The translations under genes and the position numbers were made by a program. DNA of 64,000 bases from Polaromonas sp. (GTDB taxonomy: Bacteria > Pseudomonadota > Gammaproteobacteria > Burkholderiales > Burkholderiaceae_C), in the NCBI GenBank assembly GCA_013298945.1, contig JAAFJR010000006.1:62001-126000 (forward strand), written 5' to 3'. Numbering within the stretch: position 1 is the first letter of the stretch; each line of letters opens with the position of its first letter. Positions 56,026 to 63,263 of the stretch are shown piece by piece. The notes below the pieces were generated by a model. That model worked only from the letters and a program-made list of their open reading frames with translations, had not been told where the DNA came from and made no database searches.

Positions 56026-56508
56026 TTGAAAATTTCTACAACACCCACGCTGATTCAACGAATGTTGAGCCTTTGGCAACACGTCACCCGTGCGCTGGAC
56101 GCCTTGCAGCCTTTAGTTGCTTTGCTTGCGCGTCTGTACGTGGCTTATGTTTTTTTCTTGTCTGGCTTGACGAAAATTCGCGACTGGGGAACCACCGTCG
56201 CTTTGTTCACGGAAGAATATAAAGTGCCGTTTTTATCACCTGAAGTGGCTGCTGCCATGGGCACCGTCGGCGAGTTAGTACTGCCCGTGTTGTTAGTTTT
56301 GGGCTTGGGGGGTCGATTTGCGGCACTGGGTTTGTCGGTAGTCAACATTGTCGCCGTGATCAGCTTGTCTGAAATTGCACCTGCAGCGCTGCAACAACAT
56401 ATCACCTGGGGTGTTTTACTGGCTGTTTTAGCGCTCTTCGGCTGTGGCAAATTCGCACTTGATCATGTGCTCGTACCTAAGCTGATGCCTGCCGCCATGC
56501 GCATATAG
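56026..56508 (+). CDS. DoxX-family membrane protein of the bufferin operon
   Basis: About 160 residues, four hydrophobic helices: LLARLYVAYVFFLSGLTKI, the conserved FTEEYKVPFLSPEVAAAMGT, GELVLPVLLVLGLGGRFAAL, and a last helix. DoxX proteins occupy the fourth place in many DUF2282-DUF692-DUF2063 operons and may serve quinone-linked redox steps. The start is a TTG at 56026 preceded by GGAG; the open frame upstream of it has no ribosome site and overlaps bufC. An ATG at 56062 is an alternative. Confidence 0.88.
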   Translation: MKISTTPTLIQRMLSLWQHVTRALDALQPLVALLARLYVAYVFFLSGLTKIRDWGTTVALFTEEYKVPFLSPEVAAAMGTVGELVLPVLLVLGLGGRFAALGLSVVNIVAVISLSEIAPAALQQHITWGVLLAVLALFGCGKFALDHVLVPKLMPAAMRI

Positions 56509-56614
56509 GCGACTAAATAAGCTATTTGCTTTTGCCTGTGATGCTTGGCGTTAAGCCCCATTGCACTGAAAAAGCAGCACGGCATAATGATTCTTTTGCA
56601 TTCCATAAGGACAA

Positions 56615-57160
56615 ATGATGTTACTTTGCCGCAAATTGAAGACTTGGGTTGTTTTATTTTTTTCAGCGCTACTGTTTTGCAATTTGTCTATCGCGCAAAG
56701 CAAGACAACGCAAGACGCTACCAAAATTGAAACATTGCAACTAGAAGGTAAAACTCTTGACGACAGAGATTTTCAACTATCGGCTCTTAAAGGAAAAGTA
56801 GTCTTGGTGATGTTTTGGTCAACAAACTGCCCTGTTTGCCGTGACAAAATGCCCGAACTGCGTGAAAACATCAAAGGCTGGTCGGACAAACCCTTTGAGC
56901 TTGTGTTGGTAAGCGTCGATAAAAATATGAAAGACATTGAAAATTATTTCAATTACCTCAACCAAATCATTCCAAACAAACAACGTTTTACCCAACTCTG
57001 GAGTGGGAGCTCGGGCTACAAAGACAACATCGAAGCAAAAAAACTAGATATAAAACTACTGCCGTCGACCTACCTCATCGATAAAACCGGCAAGGTTGTT
57101 GCGATTTATAACGGGCGCGTGCCTGTACAAGTGTGGGACGAGATTGCAGAATTGCTTTAG
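56615..57160 (+). CDS. Secreted thioredoxin-like protein (TlpA/ResA type)
   Basis: 181 residues. A signal sequence (KTWVVLFFSALLFCNLSIAQ) exports a thioredoxin fold whose active site is STNCPVCRDKMPEL (Cys-Pro-Val-Cys). LKGKVVLVMFW and the cis-Pro loop LLPSTYLIDKTGKVVAIY complete it. The CPVC motif is of the TlpA/ResA reductive class. It lies 106 bases after the DoxX gene on the same strand and could keep bufferin or other copper-site cysteines reduced, but that link is inference. Start at the tandem ATGATG, 56615 or 56618, after AAGGA. Confidence 0.88.
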   Translation: MMLLCRKLKTWVVLFFSALLFCNLSIAQSKTTQDATKIETLQLEGKTLDDRDFQLSALKGKVVLVMFWSTNCPVCRDKMPELRENIKGWSDKPFELVLVSVDKNMKDIENYFNYLNQIIPNKQRFTQLWSGSSGYKDNIEAKKLDIKLLPSTYLIDKTGKVVAIYNGRVPVQVWDEIAELL

Positions 57161-57170
57161 TTTTTCTCCC

Positions 57171-57932
57171 TTGAATAATCTCAAACAACGACTTGGCAAG
57201 CGCCTAAGCCACTATTTAAGCGAGCCAGGACACACCGCAGGTACGGCAGAACCTACGCGTATGGACTTGCTAGATCAGGTGCTGCAGCCGGCTGACGTTC
57301 TGCTGGTAGAGGGCACGTCGCGGGTCAGCAGCGCCATTAAGTATTTGACGCAATCGACTTGGTCGCACGCGGCGCTGTACGTGGGAAAGTCAGCTACTGG
57401 TGAAAGCCAATTTTTAGAAGCCGATATGGTGCATGGCGTGCGCTTGGTGCCTTTGCAGCATTTCAGCGGCTTTCATTGCCGCATTTGCCGCCCTGCCAGC
57501 TTGAACGAAGCTGAGCGGCAAGCGGTTTGCGATTTTGCCACCGCACGCCTAGGCCTGCTTTACGACATGAAAAACATCGTCGACTTAGCCCGCTACCTGC
57601 TGCCCAACCCGCCCGTGCCCATGCGCTGGCGCAGGCAAATGCTGTCGCTGGGCAGTGGTGACCCTACGCGGGCGATTTGCTCCACGTTAGTAGCCGAGGC
57701 TTTTGAGTCCGTCAATTACCCGATTTTGCCCGTCATCGAAACTCTGCCCGCCGTTGATTTACTCGGAAAATCGCACGCAGGCAGCTCCCGCGAACTGCTG
57801 CACATTCGCCACCACAGCTTGTATGTACCGCGTGATTTTGATGTTTCGCCCTACTTTCAAATCATCAAACCGACTCTAGAAGTCGGGTTTGACCACCATT
57901 TGCTGACTTGGGCAGATATTGCAGCAAAATAG
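57171..57932 (+). CDS. YiiX-like permuted NlpC/P60 hydrolase
   Basis: About 253 residues of the YiiX/YebB-like circularly permuted papain fold, whose members act on lipids or amide bonds. QPADVLLVEGTSRVSSAIKY is followed by STWSHAALYVG (catalytic His) and RAICSTLVAEAFES (catalytic Cys). DVSPYFQIIKP closes the domain. The start is uncertain: a TTG at 57171, ten bases after the previous stop, or the ATG at 57261. The gene sits close behind the thioredoxin-like gene, so they are possibly co-transcribed. Confidence 0.82.
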   Translation: MNNLKQRLGKRLSHYLSEPGHTAGTAEPTRMDLLDQVLQPADVLLVEGTSRVSSAIKYLTQSTWSHAALYVGKSATGESQFLEADMVHGVRLVPLQHFSGFHCRICRPASLNEAERQAVCDFATARLGLLYDMKNIVDLARYLLPNPPVPMRWRRQMLSLGSGDPTRAICSTLVAEAFESVNYPILPVIETLPAVDLLGKSHAGSSRELLHIRHHSLYVPRDFDVSPYFQIIKPTLEVGFDHHLLTWADIAAK

Positions 57933-57962
57933 CTTTCTGCAGAGGCATATTTAGCCTTTATC

Positions 57963-58003
57963 AACCGTATTTCCTGCCTTAACAGCTATTAATTTTATAG
58001 CAA
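57963..58003 (+). repeat. Dispersed repeat copy R10 (intergenic)
   Basis: AACCGTATTTCCTGCC, then AGCTATTAATTTTATAGCA. The left half is somewhat eroded, the palindrome intact. It lies downstream of the YiiX-like gene. Confidence 0.85.
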
Positions 58004-58089
58004 ATGGCATCGTTGATTTCTCTCAAAACCGTCACTAATTTGTAACAAAGAATCTGCATACTTCCGCTGAAGTATTAAAGGATTCTTTC

Positions 58090-59136
58090 ATGTTGCTAAA
58101 AGCTTTTGCTGCCACCTTGCTGGCGTTATCACAAATCTCGTGCACCTCAATCGGTGTGTCGGCGACCTCATCAATGGCACACAACAGCTCAACCAGCCAA
58201 GTCTATTCGTTTGGCTTGTGGGGCGATATGCCCTATGCACGCAACGGCGACACGCCGCAGCGCATGGCAGCTTTATTGCAAAACATCAACCAATCAGACA
58301 TCGCGTTTTCGATGTATAACGGCGACATCAAAGACGGCAGCTCTAAATGTAGTGACGATGTGTACACCGATGCGCTGAAGATGTTCAACACCTTGGTTAA
58401 ACCCATCGTATATTTACCCGGCGACAACGAATGGACGGATTGCCACCGTCTGAACAACGGCGGCTACGACAACCTTGAACGCCTTGCCCATTTGCGACGC
58501 GTCATGATCCCAACCATGAGCAGCTTAGGCCAACAACAAATGCCACTTGAGCGACAAGGCGCGTTGGGTCAAAAGTTTGTTGAAAACGTGCTTTTCACAC
58601 GTGGTGCAGTTGTATTTTCTGGTTTGAATGTGCCAGGCAGCAACAATAATTTAGTTACAGACGCTAAAGACTGCAGCGATAAAAGTGCCCGCACCGCCCA
58701 ACAATGCGATGCCGACAATGCCGAATTCCTAGAGCGTGATGCAGCCAATGTGCAATGGCTGGCACGAACCTTTCAAATAGCTAAACAGCAAGCAGCCAAA
58801 GGTGTAGTGCTGGTTATCCAAGCAGACCCAGGCTTTGATTTACCTGAGACCGAAGGTATTGACGAAAGCAAGGCTGAGCGCGTGCGTGGCTATCAAAACT
58901 TCATGGCGGCTGTCATCAAGCAAACCGAGCAATTCGCTGGTCAGGTGCTGCTTGTGCATGGTGATACCCACTTCTTCAAAATTGACAAGCCAGTTTACGG
59001 TCCGGCCAAGATGCTGACCAATTTCACACGGCTGCAAACCTTTGGCAGCCCACATTTGCACTGGGTAAAAGTGACTATTGACCCCGCTTCTCACAACATT
59101 TTCCAAATTCAGCCTGTGATTGTTCGCCAGCCATAA
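58090..59136 (+). CDS. Secreted calcineurin-like metallophosphoesterase
   Basis: 348 residues. A hydrophobic leader (KAFAATLLALSQISCTS) could be a Sec signal or a poor lipobox. The metallophosphoesterase motifs are visible: FGLWGDMPYAR, YNGDIKDG, YLPGDNEWTD and the late HGDTHFFKID. Spacing is typical for a dinuclear-metal phosphoesterase, but the substrate is unknown. The start is the ATG at 58090 after AAAGGA. Single gene between a repeat copy and the porin. Confidence 0.87.
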   Translation: MLLKAFAATLLALSQISCTSIGVSATSSMAHNSSTSQVYSFGLWGDMPYARNGDTPQRMAALLQNINQSDIAFSMYNGDIKDGSSKCSDDVYTDALKMFNTLVKPIVYLPGDNEWTDCHRLNNGGYDNLERLAHLRRVMIPTMSSLGQQQMPLERQGALGQKFVENVLFTRGAVVFSGLNVPGSNNNLVTDAKDCSDKSARTAQQCDADNAEFLERDAANVQWLARTFQIAKQQAAKGVVLVIQADPGFDLPETEGIDESKAERVRGYQNFMAAVIKQTEQFAGQVLLVHGDTHFFKIDKPVYGPAKMLTNFTRLQTFGSPHLHWVKVTIDPASHNIFQIQPVIVRQP

Positions 59137-59145
59137 AGCTACTAG

Positions 59146-59166
59146 TTTTCGATTTTCGATTTTCGA
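59146..59166 (+). repeat. Heptanucleotide tandem repeat upstream of porin gene
   Basis: Three exact copies of TTTTCGA, continuing into a T-rich tract with a run of eight T (from about 59182), within 75 bases of the porin start. Confidence 0.85.
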
Positions 59167-59218
59167 TTTTTCTATTTTCCTTTTTTTTGTTTTTTCCAAC
59201 CCTTAAAGAAAGTTATCC

Positions 59219-60430
59219 ATGAAGTCTCCGTTCACACCAAAAAAGCTAGCTTTAGCCTCCCTTATTTCAGTTGCTTTTGGCGCTATGACCTTTTCAGGCG
59301 CGGCTTTTGCTGATGAAGCTGATGTGTTGAAAAAAATTGAAGCTATGCAAGCCGAAATCAAAGCGCTCAAAGCACAAGTCGAAGCCAAATCAACTGCAAC
59401 GGCCGGTGCAGCTGTTCCAGCTGGCAAAGCCGTGGCGTTGAGCAACACGGATGGCATCACCATCTACGGCCGTTTAGACCTAGTAGTTGAAAATAACAAC
59501 GACGGCGATGTGAAGCGCACAGCTTTGCAGAACTACAGCTCGCGTTTGGGCTTTCGTGGTGAGCGTAAATTCAACGACAGCGTCACTGGCATCATGCAAA
59601 TCGAAACTGGCGTTGCACCCGATGACAACGCCAACAGCGGCACTTTGGCAAGTCGTAACAGCTTTGTCGGATTGAAAGGTCAGTTCGGTACTGTTATCGG
59701 TGGCAAACACGACATGCCGTTCAAAAGTCTAGAAGGTGGCGGTACAGTGTCGCAACTTTGGGGCAATGCTGATACCCCAGATGTCATCTTGAATGGCAAG
59801 GGCACAGGTCGCACCATCAAGGACAATATTTTCGGTTTAGGCACCCGTCAAACCAATGTGTTGCAATACTGGAGCCCCAAGTTCAGCAACGTGAGCGTCA
59901 AGCTGGCGTACAGCCCAGACGAAGTCAATGGCGCAGCTGGCACGACCAAATCGACAAACTTAGGTGCTTCTATTGAATTTGACGACGGAACCTGGAATGC
60001 AGGTATCGCGATGGAAAAGCAAAGCAACAAAACCGCAGTAGGTCAGGATTTGAGTGGTACAAAAGCCACCGCAGGCTATAAGTTTGACCAAGGCACTGTC
60101 GGTGTGGGCTACAGCACCATCAACAACGGCGCTGGCAAGAAAACCAAAAATTGGGTCGTGACTGGCTCTTACAACCTTGGCCCAACGGTTTTGAAAGCAA
60201 ATTACGGCCAGTCTAGCGAATCTGCCTCTGGCGCGAACGACAGCGTCAAAATGTTTGGCCTAGAGCTGGATTACCCGATTGATAAATTCACAACGGTGTA
60301 CAGCTACTACACAAAAATCACCAACGGAGACAAAGCCAAAGCACGTTTTGAAGGCCCAGACACCAAATACTCACCCGCCGCTGGCAAAAGCCCAAGTGCG
60401 ATTGGTGTTGGCATTCGTTACAACTTCTGA
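59219..60430 (+). CDS. Gram-negative outer-membrane porin with N-terminal coiled coil
   Basis: 403 residues. The signal peptide (LALASLISVAFGAMTFSGAA, then FA) is followed by a short heptad coiled coil (VLKKIEAMQAEIKALKAQVE), an Ala-rich stretch and a sixteen-strand type beta-barrel: ITIYGRLDLVVENNN, SSRLGFRGERKFNDSVTGI, RNSFVGLKGQFGTVIGGKHD. It ends in GIRYNF with the C-terminal Phe needed for barrel assembly. The coiled coil ahead of the barrel resembles phosphate- or sugar-specific porins rather than the plain trimeric porins of this group. Solute not deducible. Confidence 0.92.
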   Translation: MKSPFTPKKLALASLISVAFGAMTFSGAAFADEADVLKKIEAMQAEIKALKAQVEAKSTATAGAAVPAGKAVALSNTDGITIYGRLDLVVENNNDGDVKRTALQNYSSRLGFRGERKFNDSVTGIMQIETGVAPDDNANSGTLASRNSFVGLKGQFGTVIGGKHDMPFKSLEGGGTVSQLWGNADTPDVILNGKGTGRTIKDNIFGLGTRQTNVLQYWSPKFSNVSVKLAYSPDEVNGAAGTTKSTNLGASIEFDDGTWNAGIAMEKQSNKTAVGQDLSGTKATAGYKFDQGTVGVGYSTINNGAGKKTKNWVVTGSYNLGPTVLKANYGQSSESASGANDSVKMFGLELDYPIDKFTTVYSYYTKITNGDKAKARFEGPDTKYSPAAGKSPSAIGVGIRYNF

Positions 60431-60505
60431 GTTTTTTACGCCTTGAAGCAAATAAATACACTGGAACAGGCGCACATATAAGTCTTGGAGGACTATTTAT
60501 GGCTA

Positions 60506-60570
60506 TATCCAGCGTATTTACTGCCTAAGTAGCTATTAAATTAATAGCTGCTTAGGCATATATACTCAGC
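60506..60570. repeat. Double repeat copy R11 forming a long hairpin
   Basis: One repeat unit (CCAGCGTATTTACTGCC ... AGCTATTAA) runs directly into an inverted second half (TTAATAGCTGCTTAGGCATA ... CTCAGC), making an imperfect palindrome with arms of nearly 30 bases. It lies between the convergent porin and amtB stops and probably acts as a bidirectional terminator. Confidence 0.88.
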
Positions 60571-60573
60571 AAA

Positions 60574-61776
60574 TTACCAGCTGACTTCACGGTCTGGTGT
60601 GGAGCCGATTTTGTGAATCGACAAATCTGCGCCTTCAAACTCTTCTTCAGCGCTGAGCCGAATTCCAACAAACGCCTTCAACAAACCGTAAACCACAATC
60701 CCGCCCAACAGCGCCCAGACCACGCCCATGGCAGTTCCGATGAGCTGCGCTTGCAAGCTCACGCCACCCAAGCCGCCAAAAGCTTTCGTCCCAAAAATAC
60801 CCGCCGCAATACCGCCCCACGTGCCGCACAAACCATGCAGTGGCCACACGCCCAGTACATCATCAATCTTCCATTTGTTCTGCGTCCAAGTGAACATGAC
60901 GACAAAAATCGCCCCAGCGATACCGCCCACGACCAACGCACCCAGCGGGTGCATGATGTCCGAGCCCGCGCACACCGCCACCAAACCCGCCAAAGGGCCG
61001 TTGTAGACGAAACCCGGGTCGTTTTTACCCATAGCCAGCGCCACCAAGGCGCCGCCCACCATGGCCATCAGCGAGTTCACGGCTACCAAGCCTGAAATTT
61101 TGTCTATGGTTTGCGCGCTCATCACGTTAAAGCCGAACCAGCCCACGCACAACACCCATGCCCCAAGAGCCAAAAACGGGATACTTGATGGTGGATGTGC
61201 GCTCATAGAACCGTCTTTGCGGTAACGGTTTGAGCGTGCGCCTAGCAAAATCACCGCTGGCAGAGCAATCCAGCCGCCCACGGCGTGGACGACAACGCTG
61301 CCAGCAAAGTCGCGGAAGTTTTCACCCGTGATGGCTTTGATCCAGTCTTGAATGCCAAACTTATTGGCCCAAGCCACGCCCTCAAACAATGGGTAAAACA
61401 AACCGACGATGACGGCTGTGGCGATGAGTTGTGGCCAAAACTTAGCCCGCTCGGCGATACCACCTGAAATAATCGCGGGAATGGCGGCTGCAAAAGTCAA
61501 CAAAAAGAAGAATTTGACCAGTTCGTAGCCATTTTTAGCGGCCAACTGCTCCGCTCCAATAAAGAAGTTCGTACCATATGCCACGCTGTAGCCCACCAAA
61601 AAGTACACCACGGTGGACATGGAAAAATCCACCAAGATTTTGACTAAAGCGTTTACCTGGTTCTTTTTGCGAACCGTGCCCAGCTCTAAGAAGGCAAAAC
61701 CCGCATGCATGGCCAGCACCATGATCGCGCCTAACAAAATAAAGAGCGCATCTGCGCCCTGTTTTAGTGCGTCCAT
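60574..61776 (-). CDS. amtB: Ammonium transporter AmtB
   Basis: 400 residues and eleven helices. FAFLELGTVRKKNQVNALVK, FAGSVVVHAVGGWIALPAVI, the channel His in HPLGALVVGGIAGAIF, and PLHGLCGTWGGIAAGIFG with the paired His are Amt signatures. It has no cleavable signal peptide. A sigma-54 promoter lies about 85-100 bases upstream, fitting nitrogen-limited expression through NtrC. A glnK gene, usual beside amtB, is not present here. Confidence 0.95.
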   Translation of the reverse strand: MDALKQGADALFILLGAIMVLAMHAGFAFLELGTVRKKNQVNALVKILVDFSMSTVVYFLVGYSVAYGTNFFIGAEQLAAKNGYELVKFFFLLTFAAAIPAIISGGIAERAKFWPQLIATAVIVGLFYPLFEGVAWANKFGIQDWIKAITGENFRDFAGSVVVHAVGGWIALPAVILLGARSNRYRKDGSMSAHPPSSIPFLALGAWVLCVGWFGFNVMSAQTIDKISGLVAVNSLMAMVGGALVALAMGKNDPGFVYNGPLAGLVAVCAGSDIMHPLGALVVGGIAGAIFVVMFTWTQNKWKIDDVLGVWPLHGLCGTWGGIAAGIFGTKAFGGLGGVSLQAQLIGTAMGVVWALLGGIVVYGLLKAFVGIRLSAEEEFEGADLSIHKIGSTPDREVSW

Positions 61777-61818
61777 CTCAACTCCCTTGTTTGAACATCT
61801 CTTTATTTGACTTTTATC

Positions 61819-61853
61819 GGTGCATTTATTCTACTTTTTTCAAAAAATGCACC
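61819..61853. promoter_or_regulatory. Inverted repeat in the amtB leader
   Basis: Perfect nine-base arms GGTGCATTT and AAATGCACC with a 17-base spacer, located at the expected amtB transcription start. The GGTGCA/TGCACC half-sites are those of NtrC, but in outward order. Confidence 0.5.
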
Positions 61854-61860
61854 TAATTAA

Positions 61861-61876
61861 AGCAATTTTCACGCCA
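61861..61876 (-). promoter_or_regulatory. Sigma-54 promoter of amtB
   Basis: The minus strand reads TGGCGTGAAAATTGCT, with invariant GG and GC exactly ten bases apart and a TTGC -12 box. A possible enhancer site, AACAC-N6-GTGTT, lies about 80 bases further upstream (61941-61956). Confidence 0.75.
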
Positions 61877-62018
61877 AAATGAAGTTTTGAGGCATATTTC
61901 TGGTTTTAAAGTTTTACGCCTGAAGCTTCGCTGAAATTGCAACACCCTGAAGTGTTACATATTGTTATTTTTTCGCCTTTTACTTATAGTCAGTAATTCT
62001 TATGTTTCTGACTTTCTT

Positions 62019-63164
62019 ATGAAAATTCTCGCCAAAATCGCCTTTAAAACTATAGTCTCATCAGCTTTATTGGCTGCAAGTACCGGACTTTTCGCGCAGC
62101 AAGGCGTTTCTGAACGCGAGGTGAGCATCGGCCAATTTGCTGCCATCACGGGGCCTGCCGCGCAGTTGGGTTTGCGCATGCAAGCGGGTATCAAAGCGCA
62201 ATTCGACGCGGTGAACAAAGCTGGTGGCATCAACGGTAGACAAATCAAGCTGGTGACACGTGACGACGGCTACGAGCCAGAGAAATCCGCACAAGCCGTC
62301 AAAGCGCTGATCAACGAGGACAAAGTTTTCGCGTTGATCGGTTCAGTGGGAACACCCACGACATTGGCCGCATTGCCAGTTATCAACGAAGAAAAAATAC
62401 CGCTGATTGGCCCTTTCACTGGCGCACAAGGCCTGCGCGAGCCGTTTTCACGCCAGCTTTTTCATGTGCGAGCCAGCTATTTTGATGAAACCGACCGCAT
62501 CGTGCAACATTTGACAACCTTGGGGGTTAAAAAAATTGCGGTCATGTACCAAAACGATGCTTATGGCAAAGCTGGCTTAGAAGGTGTGACGCGTGCATTA
62601 ACCAAGCGTCAAATGAAGGCCGTAGCCGCTTCGACAGTTGAACGCAACAGCGTAGATGTCACCAAATCTATTGACGAAATTTTGAAAACTTCGCCAGAAG
62701 CGATTGTTCAAATCTCCGCCTACAAATCAAGTGCGGCCTTCATCAAACAAGCGCGCAAACAAGGTTTTGGCGGCCAATTCTTTAATGTCAGCTTCGTAGG
62801 CACCAAAGCCTTGGCAGACGAACTGGGCGATGCGGGACAGGGTGTGGTGATTTCGCAAGTGGTGCCCTTCCCATTCCAAGGCAGCAGCGTGGTCGTACGC
62901 GAATACCAGCAGCGCATGACGGAATCGGGGCAAAAAGAGTTTGATTTCTCCAGCCTCGAAGGTTTTTTAGCCGCCAAAGTGCTGACCGAAGGCCTCAAAC
63001 GCGCTGGCCGTAGCTTAACCCGAGAAGGATTGGTCTTGGCGTTGGAATCGCTGAAAGACTTCAACATGGGTGGCTTCACCATCAACTACAGCGCCAAATC
63101 GCACGAAGGCTCAAACTTCTCCGACCTCACCATCATTGGTCGTGATGGGAAATTCATCCACTAA
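62019..63164 (+). CDS. Periplasmic branched-chain-amino-acid-type substrate-binding protein
   Basis: 381 residues from the ATG at 62019. The signal peptide (IVSSALLAASTGLFAQ) precedes a type 1 periplasmic-binding fold: VSIGQFAAITGPAAQLG, AVNKAGGINGRQIKLVTRDD, ALIGSVGTPTTLAALPVI and IAVMYQNDAYGKAGLEGV. This matches LivJ/LivK-like proteins or related amide/amino-acid sensors. No permease or ATPase genes are adjacent, so it either uses a remote Liv system or feeds a receptor. Divergent from amtB, and perhaps sharing its nitrogen regulation. Confidence 0.9.
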   Translation: MKILAKIAFKTIVSSALLAASTGLFAQQGVSEREVSIGQFAAITGPAAQLGLRMQAGIKAQFDAVNKAGGINGRQIKLVTRDDGYEPEKSAQAVKALINEDKVFALIGSVGTPTTLAALPVINEEKIPLIGPFTGAQGLREPFSRQLFHVRASYFDETDRIVQHLTTLGVKKIAVMYQNDAYGKAGLEGVTRALTKRQMKAVAASTVERNSVDVTKSIDEILKTSPEAIVQISAYKSSAAFIKQARKQGFGGQFFNVSFVGTKALADELGDAGQGVVISQVVPFPFQGSSVVVREYQQRMTESGQKEFDFSSLEGFLAAKVLTEGLKRAGRSLTREGLVLALESLKDFNMGGFTINYSAKSHEGSNFSDLTIIGRDGKFIH

Positions 63165-63190
63165 GTCATTTTTACATTAAATATGCCTGT

Positions 63191-63233
63191 TGCCGGCGTA
63201 TTTATTGCCTATTTAGCTATTATATTTATAGCA
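63191..63233 (+). repeat. Dispersed repeat copy R12 (intergenic)
   Basis: TTGCCGGCGTATTTATTGCC, then AGCTATTATATTTATAGCA. A near-consensus copy between convergent stops of the binding-protein gene and topB. Confidence 0.93.
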
Positions 63234-63263
63234 GATTAAACATGCGACGGTGTTAAAGCCGCT

